Assembly (NCBI RefSeq): GCF_025449335.1
Contig: NZ_CP104883.1
Coordinates: 2,720,501-2,784,500, forward strand
Length of the DNA: 64,000 nucleotides
Direction: 5' to 3'
DNA from: Bartonella sp. HY328
GTDB lineage: Bacteria > Pseudomonadota > Alphaproteobacteria > Rhizobiales > Rhizobiaceae
The notes under the pieces were generated by a model, which was not told the origin of the DNA, searched no databases, and was given only the letters and a program-made list of their open reading frames with translations. This document shows positions 43,054-52,339 of the stretch, in pieces. The translations under genes were made by a program, and so were the position numbers. Numbering within the stretch: position 1 is the stretch's first letter; the number at the start of each line of letters is the position of its first letter.

Positions 43054-43683
43054 ATGCCCCTCGCCATTACCTTATCAGCCCAAGATCTTGCTGCGCTGCT
43101 TGCAAGCCGCATTTGCCATGATCTCATTTCTCCAATTGGCGCTATCAATAATGCAATGGAATTATATGATGAAGGCGGCGCTGAAGAAGATGCGCTGGAA
43201 CTCATTCGGATGTCGGCAACCAATGCATCGGCTCGCTTGCAATTTGCTCGTATTGCCTATGGTGCCGCGGGTTCTGCCGGTATGGAAATTGACACGGGCG
43301 ACGCTGAATCAGTTGCGCAAAAATATATGGCTAATGAAAAAGCGCAATTATCATGGCAAGGCACACGCATGCTTTTGCCAAAAAATGAAGTAAAATTGCT
43401 GCTTAATCTTATACTTATTGCCAATGGTTCCATTCCGCGCGGTGGCGAAATCAAAGTCAATCTTAGCCGCGACAATGATAAAACCATGTTCACCATTGCA
43501 GTTAGTGGCAAAATGTTGCGTATTCCGCCGCGCTTTGTTGAATTATTTAATGGCGACTTACCGGGTGAACCAGTGGATGGTCATGCCGTGCAGTCCTATT
43601 ATACCTTATTGCTTGCAGAACTTGCGCATATGAAAATAGACATTCGTGTTTTACCGACTGAAATTATTTTTTCCGCAAGCTAA
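43054..43683 (+). CDS. chpT: Histidine phosphotransferase ChpT
   Basis: The 209-residue protein has SRICHDLISPIGAINNAMEL with the phospho-accepting His22 in a two-helix dimer stem, then a degenerate Bergerat-like domain that lacks ATP-binding glycines. ChpT passes phosphate from the CckA kinase to CtrA and CpdR, the master cell-cycle regulators of alphaproteobacteria. Its presence is a strong sign of that class. A strong terminator follows. Confidence 0.92.
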   Translation: MPLAITLSAQDLAALLASRICHDLISPIGAINNAMELYDEGGAEEDALELIRMSATNASARLQFARIAYGAAGSAGMEIDTGDAESVAQKYMANEKAQLSWQGTRMLLPKNEVKLLLNLILIANGSIPRGGEIKVNLSRDNDKTMFTIAVSGKMLRIPPRFVELFNGDLPGEPVDGHAVQSYYTLLLAELAHMKIDIRVLPTEIIFSAS

Positions 43684-43707
43684 AATATTCTTAGTACAAT
43701 TCACCAC

Positions 43708-43750
43708 AAAGCGGTTAAAGCAAAATTGTGCTTTAGCCGCTTTATTTTTT
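43708..43750 (+). terminator. Terminator after chpT
   Basis: AAAGCGGTTAAAGCA / TGCTTTAGCCGCTTT, 15-bp arms with a single wobble, then ATTTTTT. Very strong. Confidence 0.95.
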
Positions 43751-43917
43751 AAAATGTGTTTTAAACTGTTATAAAATGTCATCGTCTCTTATAAATGAAG
43801 TGTTTTAATGTTGATTTTGTGGTGAGAAAAATAGATAGTCACGCTAACTTAATCAAGCATTGCACTATAGGCTTGGCAAGCTATAGTGACGCAATGATAA
43901 ATAAGAGGGAATAGACT

Positions 43918-44514
43918 ATGGCACGTAAAGCCTCGCTAAGCCGTAAAACCAATGAAACTGATATTAGCGTTAAAATTGACCTTGATGGCACAGGGCAGTT
44001 TAATATCAATACCGGCATCGGCTTTTTCGATCATATGCTTGAACAATTATCGCGCCATTCATTGATTGATATGGAAATTACTGCCAATGGTGATTTACAT
44101 ATTGATGACCACCATACTGTTGAAGATTGCGGCATTACCCTTGGTCAAGCCATTGATAAGGCTTTGGGTACGCGCAAGGGCATTATTCGTTATGCATCAC
44201 TTGATCTTTGCATGGATGAAACCGAAACCCGCGCAGCCATTGATGTTTCTGGCCGCCCATTTCTTGTGTGGAATGTTAACTTTAATGCTGCAAAAATCGG
44301 CAGCTTTGACACGGAATTGGTGCGAGAGTTCTTTCAAGCCTTAAGTCAACATGCGGGCATTACCCTTCATGTAACCAATCACTATGGTGTCAACAATCAC
44401 CATATTTCCGAAACCTGTTTTAAAGCCGTTGCCCGTGTCCTTCGTACAGCCATGGAAAGCGATCCGCGCCAACCCGATGCTATCCCCTCAACCAAGGGTT
44501 CACTGCAAGGTTGA
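43918..44514 (+). CDS. hisB: Imidazoleglycerol-phosphate dehydratase
   Basis: The 198-residue monofunctional HisB catalyses step six of histidine synthesis. FFDHMLEQLSRHSLIDM, the metal-binding HIDDHHTVEDCGI and the second motif NNHHISETCFKAVARVLR with the closing STKGSLQG are present. AGAGGGAATAG before the ATG is the ribosome site. It is the first gene of a tight his cluster; in many Rhizobiales a DUF2628 gene lies between hisB and hisH, but here the gap is only 68 bp with none. Confidence 0.97.
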   Translation: MARKASLSRKTNETDISVKIDLDGTGQFNINTGIGFFDHMLEQLSRHSLIDMEITANGDLHIDDHHTVEDCGITLGQAIDKALGTRKGIIRYASLDLCMDETETRAAIDVSGRPFLVWNVNFNAAKIGSFDTELVREFFQALSQHAGITLHVTNHYGVNNHHISETCFKAVARVLRTAMESDPRQPDAIPSTKGSLQG

Positions 44515-44582
44515 TAAAACTGTTTCTTAGCTCTTTAAAAGCTTGGAATAAGGCACTCATAAAAGGCAACAAGGAAAATTAA

Positions 44583-45233
44583 ATGCGTGTTGCAATTATA
44601 GATTATGGTTCTGGTAATTTACGCTCGGTTCAGCAAGCATTTGAGCGCGCTGCCCATGATCACGCAATCAAGGCTGAAATAATATTAACCGATAAGGCCG
44701 AAGACTTAGCGCAAGCTGATCGCATTGTTTTGCCTGGCGTTGGCGCTTTTGGCGACTGTAAACAAGGCCTTCAAGATTTATCCGGCATGATTACCGCCCT
44801 TAATGAAGAAGTGATTGCTGGCGGCAAACCATTTCTTGGTATTTGCGTTGGTATGCAACTTTTGGCGCGGCGCGGTTTAGAAAAAGGCGAAACCGCTGGT
44901 CTTGATTGGATTGGCGGCAATGTTGTGCCTATCAAACCAAAATCAAGCGATTATAAAATTCCGCAAATTGGCTGGAATACTTTGAGCGTTCATAACAATC
45001 ACCCATTATTATCACAAATTCCAACTGGCAGTGATGGGCTCCATGCCTATTTTGTTCACTCTTATCATTTTGAATGTGAAAAGCCGCAAGAACTAATAGC
45101 CACAACCGATTATGGTAGCCCTATCACTGCAATGATTGGTCGCGATAATATTGTTGGTACGCAGTTTCATCCTGAAAAAAGCCAACGCCTCGGTTTACAA
45201 TTAATTGCCAATTTTCTGGAGTGGATGCCTTGA
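44583..45233 (+). CDS. hisH: Imidazole glycerol phosphate synthase, glutaminase subunit
   Basis: The 216-residue class I amidotransferase has the catalytic Cys88 in FLGICVGMQLL, the oxyanion strand PGVGAFG and the His-Glu pair in GTQFHPEKSQRLG. It supplies ammonia to HisF. The stop TGA overlaps the TTG start of hisA by four bases, so the two are likely translationally coupled. AAGGAAAA lies before the ATG. Confidence 0.97.
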   Translation: MRVAIIDYGSGNLRSVQQAFERAAHDHAIKAEIILTDKAEDLAQADRIVLPGVGAFGDCKQGLQDLSGMITALNEEVIAGGKPFLGICVGMQLLARRGLEKGETAGLDWIGGNVVPIKPKSSDYKIPQIGWNTLSVHNNHPLLSQIPTGSDGLHAYFVHSYHFECEKPQELIATTDYGSPITAMIGRDNIVGTQFHPEKSQRLGLQLIANFLEWMP

Positions 45234-45976
45234 TACTTTATCCTGCAATCGATTTAAAACAAGGTCAATGCGTGCGTCTTGTCAAAGGTGATATGAATGC
45301 AGCTACCCTTTATAATGAAGACCCTGCCGCGCAAGCTTTGAGCTTTGAACAACAAGGCTTTGAATGGTTGCACGTCGTGGATCTAGATGGCGCTTTTGCT
45401 GGTAAATCCATGAATGGCGATGCAGTTGACGCTATTTTAAAAGCTACTAAAAATCCCGTGCAACTTGGCGGCGGTATCCGCACAATAGAGCATATTGAAA
45501 ATTGGCTCAGTAAGGGGCTTTCCCGTGTTATCCTTGGCACTGTTGCCGTGCGTGATCCAGCCCTTGTGCGTGAAGCGTGCCGATTATTTCCAGGCCACAT
45601 AGCTGTTGGTATTGATGCACGCAAGGGCAAGGTTGCGGTTGAAGGCTGGGCGGAAGAATCAGAACTTGACGTGATTGACCTTGCCAAACAATTTGAGGGC
45701 GCCGGTGTTGCCGCTATCATTTACACAGATATTGATCGTGATGGCATTTTAAGCGGCATTAATTTTGATGAAACCTTGCGACTTGCCAATGCGGTTACCA
45801 TTCCCGTCATTGCGTCGGGTGGGCTTGCTTCCATTGATGATGTTAAACGCCTAACTAGAAGCGATGCGGCGATTTTAAACGGTGCTATTTCTGGTCGCGC
45901 TTTATATGACGGACGTATCAATCCACATGAAGCATTACAATTGCTTAAAAATAGCAATGCGACAAGCAACACTTGA
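45230..45976 (+). CDS. hisA: ProFAR isomerase
   Basis: The 248-residue TIM barrel isomerises ProFAR in histidine synthesis. It starts ILYPAIDLKQGQCVRL as in relatives if the start is TTG 45230, with GGAG (45218-45221) eight bases upstream. A GTG at 45221 would overlap that ribosome site. HLQLGGGIRT-like VQLGGGIRTIEH, VIASGGLASIDDV and TDIDRDG are the phosphate and catalytic segments. It overlaps hisH by four bases and is followed 11 bp later by hisF. Confidence 0.96.
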   Translation: MILYPAIDLKQGQCVRLVKGDMNAATLYNEDPAAQALSFEQQGFEWLHVVDLDGAFAGKSMNGDAVDAILKATKNPVQLGGGIRTIEHIENWLSKGLSRVILGTVAVRDPALVREACRLFPGHIAVGIDARKGKVAVEGWAEESELDVIDLAKQFEGAGVAAIIYTDIDRDGILSGINFDETLRLANAVTIPVIASGGLASIDDVKRLTRSDAAILNGAISGRALYDGRINPHEALQLLKNSNATSNT

Positions 45977-45987
45977 AAGGGCATAAA

Positions 45988-46779
45988 ATGAGCTTGAAAG
46001 CACGGGTTATTCCTTGTCTTGATGTAAAAGATGGCCGCGTTGTCAAAGGTGTCAATTTTGTTGACTTAATTGACGCTGGTGATCCTGTTGAAGCTGCCCG
46101 CGCTTATGATGCGGCTGGCGCTGATGAATTATGTTTTCTTGATATTACCGCATCGTCCGATAATCGCGAAACTATATTTGATGTTGTCGCCCGCACCGCA
46201 GAACATTGCTTTATGCCTGTAACCGTTGGTGGCGGCGTGAGACGGGTTGAAGATATGCGCAATCTATTATTGGCAGGTGCCGATAAGGTCGCGATTAACA
46301 CCGCTGCGGTACAAAATCCTGATCTTGTCTCACAAGGTGCGGATAAATTTGGCAATCAATGTATTGTTGTGGCGATTGATGCCAAATGCGTAAATCCGCA
46401 AGACGAAAACCCACGCTGGGAAATTTTTACCCATGGTGGACGTACAGCAACTGGCATTGATGCCATTGCTTTTGCACAAGACATGGTAAAGCGCGGTGCT
46501 GGCGAAATCTTGCTAACCTCCATGGATCGTGATGGTACCAAATCAGGCTATGATATTGCACTTACCCGGACGATCGCCGATGCGGTATCGGTACCGGTAA
46601 TTGCATCTGGCGGCGTTGGCACATTAGAGCATATGGTTGAAGGTATTCGTGATGGCCACGCAACAGCGGTACTTGCAGCTTCGATCTTCCATTTTGGCAC
46701 CTATTCAATTAGTGAAGCCAAGCATTATATGGCAAAGGCAGGGTTGCCTATGCGACTTGACCCCATTGGCGAGCAATAA
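45988..46779 (+). CDS. hisF: Imidazole glycerol phosphate synthase, cyclase subunit
   Basis: The 263-residue barrel has catalytic Asp in PCLDVKDGRVVKG, VGGGVRRVEDM and VIASGGVGTLEH, and the second catalytic Asp in VAIDAKC. It forms IGP and AICAR from PRFAR and ammonia from HisH. The ATG at 45988 has AAAGGG (45976-45981) upstream; a TTG five codons earlier is not needed. Confidence 0.97.
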   Translation: MSLKARVIPCLDVKDGRVVKGVNFVDLIDAGDPVEAARAYDAAGADELCFLDITASSDNRETIFDVVARTAEHCFMPVTVGGGVRRVEDMRNLLLAGADKVAINTAAVQNPDLVSQGADKFGNQCIVVAIDAKCVNPQDENPRWEIFTHGGRTATGIDAIAFAQDMVKRGAGEILLTSMDRDGTKSGYDIALTRTIADAVSVPVIASGGVGTLEHMVEGIRDGHATAVLAASIFHFGTYSISEAKHYMAKAGLPMRLDPIGEQ

Positions 46780-46792
46780 TTGAGACAATGAT

Positions 46793-47113
46793 ATGAGTGA
46801 ATTTACCTTAAAGACTTTAACCAATATTGTTGGTACGCGCGCTAAAGTTACCGATGGCAGCTCCTATACCGCAAGTCTTGTTGAAAATGGCATGACCAAA
46901 GCTACTAAAAAGCTTGGTGAAGAAGCGGTTGAAACGGTTATTGCTGCTTTGGCCGAAGATAAGCAACATTTAATTGGTGAAAGCGCCGACCTTCTTTATC
47001 ATCTTGCTGTTGTTTGGGAAATTGCTGGCATTAATGTTGATGACGTTATGGCCGAATTAGACAAAAGAACGGCGCAAACTGGCTTGCAAGAAAAGGCGGC
47101 ACGTCAGCCATGA
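46793..47113 (+). CDS. hisE: Phosphoribosyl-ATP pyrophosphatase
   Basis: The 106-residue all-alpha enzyme converts PR-ATP to PR-AMP. KATKKLGEEAVETVIAALAEDKQHLIGESADLLYHLAV has the paired EExxE/ExxD acidic motifs that bind magnesium. It overlaps coaA by four bases (ATGA) and follows hisF by 13 bp. Confidence 0.96.
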   Translation: MSEFTLKTLTNIVGTRAKVTDGSSYTASLVENGMTKATKKLGEEAVETVIAALAEDKQHLIGESADLLYHLAVVWEIAGINVDDVMAELDKRTAQTGLQEKAARQP

Positions 47114-48105
47114 ATAATAATGCCCATGCAATCGAAATACCTGATTTAAGCTATGATGTATTAAACGGTCAATATTCTCCTTATAGTCTTTTTTCGGCAG
47201 AAGAATGGGCAAAATTTCGCGCTGATACTCCATTAACTCTTACATTTGATGAAGTTAAGCGGTTACGCTCTATAGGCGATCCGATTGACCTTGATGAAGT
47301 ACAACGTATTTATTTATCACTATCGCGCTTGCTTTATGCCCATGTAGAATCTTCGCAGCAGCTTTTTAGGCAACGCAGCGATTTTTTGCGCATGCAAAAT
47401 ATTCCTAAAACGCCTTTTATTATTGGCATTGCAGGATCGGTTGCGGTTGGCAAATCAACCACTGCACGTATTTTGCAAGAACTGCTTAAGCGCTGGCCCA
47501 CGAGCCCTAAGGTTGACCTTGTTACCACAGATGGATTTCTATATCCTAATGACGTGCTACGCGCTGAAAACCGCATGGATCGCAAAGGCTTTCCAGATAG
47601 CTATGATACCGGTAAAATCTTACGCTTTTTAAATGATATTAAGGCTGGCCGCCACTTGGTACCTGCACCGCTTTATTCGCATTTAAGCTATGACGTTTTG
47701 GAAGGCGAATATATCACCATTGACCAACCGGATATTCTTATTTTTGAAGGTATCAATGTTTTGCAAGTGCGGGATTTGCCGAGCGGTGGGCGCGCTATTC
47801 CCTTTGTTTCGGATTTTTTTGATTTTTCCATTTATATTGATGCTGATACAGCTATGATAAACAAATGGTATTTGGAGCGCTTTAAGCGCCTACGCGAAAC
47901 CGCCTTTCAAAACCCACAATCGTTTTTTCATCGCTATGCAAGCCTAAGCGATGATGCGGCAAGTGCCATGGCGCAAGGTCTATGGGATAATATCAACCTT
48001 AAGAATTTGGAAGAAAATATTTTGCCTACAAGACCGCGGGCCAGCCTCATTTTGCGCAAAGGCCAAAATCATTTGGTTGAGAAAGTCGCCCTTAGAAAGC
48101 TTTAA
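47110..48105 (+). CDS. coaA: Pantothenate kinase, type I
   Basis: The 331-residue kinase has Walker A GSVAVGKST (109-117), TTDGFLYPNDVL and YSHLSYDVLEGEY. It phosphorylates pantothenate, the first and regulated step of coenzyme A synthesis. It overlaps hisE by four bases; the hisE-coaA join is common in Rhizobiales. No clear terminator was seen after it. Confidence 0.96.
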   Translation: MNNNAHAIEIPDLSYDVLNGQYSPYSLFSAEEWAKFRADTPLTLTFDEVKRLRSIGDPIDLDEVQRIYLSLSRLLYAHVESSQQLFRQRSDFLRMQNIPKTPFIIGIAGSVAVGKSTTARILQELLKRWPTSPKVDLVTTDGFLYPNDVLRAENRMDRKGFPDSYDTGKILRFLNDIKAGRHLVPAPLYSHLSYDVLEGEYITIDQPDILIFEGINVLQVRDLPSGGRAIPFVSDFFDFSIYIDADTAMINKWYLERFKRLRETAFQNPQSFFHRYASLSDDAASAMAQGLWDNINLKNLEENILPTRPRASLILRKGQNHLVEKVALRKL

Positions 48106-48516
48106 CAGCTTAGCTTTTAAGATATAACTGATTTCAAAACCCCTCTTTTATAAGAAAAATTTTATTATCATTCCTAAAACTGTAATGATTTCCTATAGTA
48201 AAACACTTTTTAAAAAATAGTTTATTGCCGAAATTATTTTAAATAAATTGAAAATTTATCTATATTTCTTGATGAAGATAATCAATAAAATTTTATAAAA
48301 TACGATTTTTTTTCAATCACTGTTTGCTTAATTTTGGTATTTTAAGAAATACTCTAAATAACTAAAAACACTTAAAATAAAAAATATTTTCTATTTTAAA
48401 ATATTGATGCACTAATATTTATATTTTATCATTTAATCGTAGTATTAATTATGTCCTCATCAGAAATAATATAAATTTATTCAAAACTCAACAATGATAT
48501 TAAAAGGGAATCCGAC
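48106..48516. other. AT-rich non-coding region before ankyrin gene
   Basis: 411 bp, very AT-rich, with no gene or convincing dyad. It should contain the promoter of the ankyrin gene. Confidence 0.5.
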
Positions 48517-49269
48517 ATGAATAAAATGAAAAAAATACTTTTATCCACGCTCATTCCACTAATAACTGGTGTTTCGGCCAATGCCGCTGAACTAAATCCC
48601 AAAAACCCTGATGATTACAAGCATTTCCGCATGGATTATGCAGAAATGGTGGAAATTGCTAATCCAACACGGTTGCGCCACCGAGTGTTTTATACCAAGC
48701 CATCTGAGGGTCCTGATGCCAAATGGTTTGATGCTGTGAAACAAGGCGATATTGAAACCATTAAAACAATGGTAGATAATGGCCAAAATATTGAAGTTAA
48801 GGACGAAGCAAGCCTTGGCCAAACGGCACTGGGTTGGGCCGCCTTTATCGGCTATGAAGATATTGTTGACTATCTTGTTTCAAAAAATGCTAACCTCATG
48901 GCAACCGACCGCGCCGATGTTACCAATGCGTTAAAATCAGCAGGTCTTGGCAAAAATGTCGCTGTATTTAAAAAGCTACGCGAATTGCTAAAAGATAAGG
49001 TTGATTTAGACAATCAAAGCAATGATATTCAAGGCGAGACGATCCTTATTGTTGCATCAAGCAATGACCGTCAAGAAATCGTAAAATATTTGCTTGAGGA
49101 AGGCGCGAAGACTGATCTGGTCACAACCGAAAAAGACACCAGCCACCCAGCCTATGACCAAGATGCATTAACCTTTGCCTGCCGCAACGGTAATGCAGGC
49201 ACGATTAAAATATTGATGGAACATGGTGCAATTAATCACCGTATTAACAAGCCATATTGCGATTACTAA
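48517..49269 (+). CDS. Periplasmic ankyrin-repeat protein
   Basis: A 250-residue protein with a signal peptide cut near ANA (residue 23). After a short N-terminal domain come about four ankyrin repeats, for example GQTALGWAAFIGYEDIVDYLVSKNANLMATD and DALTFACRNGNAGTIKILMEHGAINHRI. Ankyrin stacks bind proteins; exported ones in proteobacteria are often linked to catalase or envelope stress, or antitoxin-like immunity, but no partner is adjacent. AAAGGGA precedes the ATG. A terminator follows. Confidence 0.88.
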   Translation: MNKMKKILLSTLIPLITGVSANAAELNPKNPDDYKHFRMDYAEMVEIANPTRLRHRVFYTKPSEGPDAKWFDAVKQGDIETIKTMVDNGQNIEVKDEASLGQTALGWAAFIGYEDIVDYLVSKNANLMATDRADVTNALKSAGLGKNVAVFKKLRELLKDKVDLDNQSNDIQGETILIVASSNDRQEIVKYLLEEGAKTDLVTTEKDTSHPAYDQDALTFACRNGNAGTIKILMEHGAINHRINKPYCDY

Positions 49270-49294
49270 AATATAATTATTTTAAATACTGCAG

Positions 49295-49319
49295 CCACAA
49301 AGGCTTTTGGTCTTTGTGG
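49295..49319 (+). terminator. Terminator after ankyrin gene
   Basis: CCACAAAG / CTTTGTGG around GCTTTTGGT then TTTGTTACTTTTT, 25 bp after the stop. Confidence 0.7.
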
Positions 49320-49426
49320 TTTGTTACTTTTTGCACCGCCAAAAAATTGCATAAAATTTTTGAATAATTTTATCGCTGCAAAAACAAGACGCATTTTTAC
49401 TAAAATAGTATCTGGGCGAGTACCTT

Positions 49427-49695
49427 TTATAATGATTCAATAAAATTTTTGTCACTGATGCAATAGTGTCCATCACCATTAATATAATACTCCGCCTTTA
49501 TGCGTTTAACGAGTGCTAAAACGACGAAGCCAATCATGCCATTATCAGCAACAAAAACAGCTATTGTAGCGGGTAAAATAACCAATACAATTCAATAGGT
49601 TTACATTGCGATTACCAGTATAAGGCATTTTTGACATGCCGCAATGAAATGAAAATGGCAGCTGCACCAATATTAAATATTAGTGAAGCTGCCAT
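49427..49695 (-). other. Possible decayed small membrane-protein gene (two coding-like fragments)
   Basis: Two short minus-strand frames look protein-like but are broken. Fragment 1 (49612-49695) reads MAASLIFNIGAAAIFISLRH then ends YW-stop. Fragment 2 (49427-49585), in another frame and without a ribosome site, includes FVVLALVKRIKAEYYINGDG and ends IESL. The first contains one hydrophobic helix. This may be a frameshifted remnant following actP, or chance in AT-rich DNA. I do not recognise a family. Confidence 0.22.
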
Positions 49696-49750
49696 AAACC
49701 GAATTTGAACTACAAAATCATTACTTCCTGTTCATATAGGCTTTCAAATT

Positions 49751-51469
49751 TTAATGGTCGGATGCTTTGGAGGCACCAAAACCCGTTTCAGAACGAATTT
49801 CTTGAGCTCTAAAACCTGCCTTATCAATTTTAGCACGCGCACTCTTATCAATCACTGAGAAGAACCAAACACTAAGGAATGCCACCGGAATAGAAATAAT
49901 AGCGGGCGAGGCAAAGGGGAACAGCACAGATTCTTTTGAAAAATGCAATGTACTAACCCAAACGGCCGGCGAAACGATTGTTAGACCAACGGAAAGAGCA
50001 AGGCCAATGAAGCCGCCAATTACCGCACCGCGCGTTGTACAACCCTTCCACAGGATGGAGAGTAGTAAGACCGGAAAATTTGCCGATGCCGCAATAGCAA
50101 AAGCAAGCCCCACCATGAAAGCAACATTTTGCTGCTCAAAAGCAATACCAAGTAGTACTGCAACAATACCGATGCAAATTGTAGCAATACGTGATACGCG
50201 CAATTCTTCATCATTTGTTGCCATACCTTTTCTCGAGATCATATTGAAAATGTCATGAGAAATAGCGGTGGCACCAGATAGGGTAAGACCTGCAACCACA
50301 GCCAAAATAGTTGCGAAGGCAACGGCAGAAATAAAGCCATAAAACAAATTGCCACCTACAGCCTTACCAACCATTACAGCCGCCATGTTGGATGCACCTG
50401 GACCAGAAGTTAACGGTGCTGCAAGTTCAGGATTGGATAGCACAAGAGCAATAGCACCAAAACCAATAATGAAGATAACGATATAGAAATAGCCACTCCA
50501 AACAGTTGCCCATAATACTGATTTACGTGCTTCACGTGCATTTGGCACGGTAAAAAAACGCATTAAAACATGCGGCAAACCGGCAGTACCAAACATAAGC
50601 GCCATACCAAGCGAAATGGCTGAGATTGCATCATAGCCACCGGGAGCCATAATTTTTAAACCTGCTGCTGCGGCCTCCTCAGCTGTTTTGCCATCGGCAA
50701 GTGCCATTTGAGTTTTAACGTCAACTGCGGCTTGGAAGAAACTATTAAAATTGAAATTAAAATGCAGCAAGACCATAAATGCCATAAAGGTAACACCAAA
50801 CAGCAAAAGGCATGCTTTAATAATTTGCACCCATGTTGTCGCTTTCATACCACCAAACAACACATAAGTAATCATCAATACGCCAACGATAAGCACCGCC
50901 CAAATATAATTGATACCAAAAAGCAACTTAATGAGCTGCCCTGCTCCAACCATTTGCGCAATGAGATAAAATGCAACCACAATTAGCGTACCACAGGCCG
51001 AAAAAATGCGGATAGGTTTAGTATCAAAGCGAAAACCTGACACATCGGCGAAATTGAAACGTCCAAGGTTACGCATGCGCTCGGCAAGAAGGAACATTAC
51101 AATCGGCCAGCCGACAAGAAAACCAACGGCATAGATAAGCCCATCATAGCCTTGGTTCATCACCATAGCTGAAATACCAAGAAATGAAGCCGCAGACATG
51201 TAGTCGCCAGCAATAGCAAGTCCGTTTTTAAAACCTGAAATACCGCCACCCGCTGTATAAAAATCGGCGCGTGATTTGGTACGCATGGCAGCCCATGCGG
51301 TAATGCCTAAGGTGAACAGCACAAAAAGTGCAAACATGCCAATAGCAGTTAGATTTAATGGCTGCTTTTGCATTTCACCACCAATTGCATCGGCAAAAGC
51401 ATGGGACTGAGAGATAAAAGCCAAACTTGCAGCTAAAAACAGCAATTTTAAATTTTTGATCATCGTCAT
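49751..51469 (-). CDS. actP: Cation/acetate symporter ActP (sodium:solute symporter family)
   Basis: The 572-residue protein has an N-terminal signal-like helix and about 13 further membrane helices. ADFYTAGGGISGFKNGLAIAGDYMSAASFLG, the GGMKATTWVQIIKAC segment and GLPHVLMRFFTVPNAREARKS are typical of the SSS-family ActP that imports acetate and other short carboxylates. It overlaps the upstream DUF485 gene by four bases (ATGA), the usual yjcH-actP pair. No acs gene is beside it. Confidence 0.95.
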   Translation of the reverse strand: MTMIKNLKLLFLAASLAFISQSHAFADAIGGEMQKQPLNLTAIGMFALFVLFTLGITAWAAMRTKSRADFYTAGGGISGFKNGLAIAGDYMSAASFLGISAMVMNQGYDGLIYAVGFLVGWPIVMFLLAERMRNLGRFNFADVSGFRFDTKPIRIFSACGTLIVVAFYLIAQMVGAGQLIKLLFGINYIWAVLIVGVLMITYVLFGGMKATTWVQIIKACLLLFGVTFMAFMVLLHFNFNFNSFFQAAVDVKTQMALADGKTAEEAAAAGLKIMAPGGYDAISAISLGMALMFGTAGLPHVLMRFFTVPNAREARKSVLWATVWSGYFYIVIFIIGFGAIALVLSNPELAAPLTSGPGASNMAAVMVGKAVGGNLFYGFISAVAFATILAVVAGLTLSGATAISHDIFNMISRKGMATNDEELRVSRIATICIGIVAVLLGIAFEQQNVAFMVGLAFAIAASANFPVLLLSILWKGCTTRGAVIGGFIGLALSVGLTIVSPAVWVSTLHFSKESVLFPFASPAIISIPVAFLSVWFFSVIDKSARAKIDKAGFRAQEIRSETGFGASKASDH

Positions 51470-51774
51470 TTGTCCACCTCTTTTTGAAGCCGACTAATCA
51501 GATCATCATAAATCCTGTTTGCACGCACTACATAAAATGCAGTTAACGCAACCATTAACACAATGACACCAATACCTATTGGAATTGCAATTGTGGTGAC
51601 ACCTGCGCCGATTTTTGTGGCCAAAAATTGGGGGTTAAATGCAATAATAAAAATCCAGCCATAATAGACAATTAAAACAACTAAAGTAAGCGACCAGCCA
51701 AGAATATTGCGCTTCTTCTTTAATTCGATGTAATCGGGATTTGCCTCAATGCGGGCTACCATCTGTTCATCCAT
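51466..51774 (-). CDS. yjcH: DUF485 inner-membrane protein (YjcH-like)
   Basis: The 102-residue protein has two membrane helices (about 26-50 and 62-86) and the family start IEANPDYIELKKKRNILGWSLTLVVLIVYYGWI. DUF485 proteins are nearly always encoded with ActP and are thought to support it. AAGGAGG lies eight bases before the ATG. First gene of a two-gene operon. Confidence 0.94.
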   Translation of the reverse strand: MDEQMVARIEANPDYIELKKKRNILGWSLTLVVLIVYYGWIFIIAFNPQFLATKIGAGVTTIAIPIGIGVIVLMVALTAFYVVRANRIYDDLISRLQKEVDK

Positions 51775-52339
51775 AACGGGTTCCTCCTTCCCTGTGGACT
51801 TAAGATTAAATGCAAAATGACGAGAGAACCTTCTCAGATTTCAACTACAGAACAATTAATGCCCACAGGCGTAAAGTCATTGATTATCTGATAAAATATT
51901 TGTCATTTTAAAAAAGCTAAGATTCCTCCAAATCCAAGCAATTTTTTGGTTAGCTATTAATTCATACAAATTAGCTCTCCACAGCTATCCATCTGTATTA
52001 ACTAATAAATTCATTTAAAACCAACAGCTATTGCGCTGCAAGTATCACAAATAGAATTTTTATAAACCTAAAAAATATAATTCCTCCAATATCCATTGGG
52101 GGTAAGAATGCTAAAAAATGCCAATCACATTTTTGTGAAAACGTAAACCGCTTATTAAATAACAATATAAATATTTGTATTCATTACAAAAAATTATTTA
52201 ATTTTCTTAAAATTCTTCTAACATTTATATAATTTATATTTTACTCCTTTTGATACAGCCATGATTATAAAAAACTGTGGTAAAACAAAATAGGGATTTA
52301 TTAATAATTTTATCCCATTCATTGGAGTACGGGTAGCTA
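51775..52339. other. Non-coding divergent region yjcH-DUF805
   Basis: 565 AT-rich bp without a gene. GTGAAAACGTAAACCGCTTA near 52136 shares words with the repeat family but not its structure. Promoters for both sides should lie here. Confidence 0.45.

Noticed and set aside
52130..52156. Additional copy of the 105-bp repeat
   Set aside because: Shares a few words (GTGAAAAC, AAACCGCTT) but lacks the paired ends and hairpin order.
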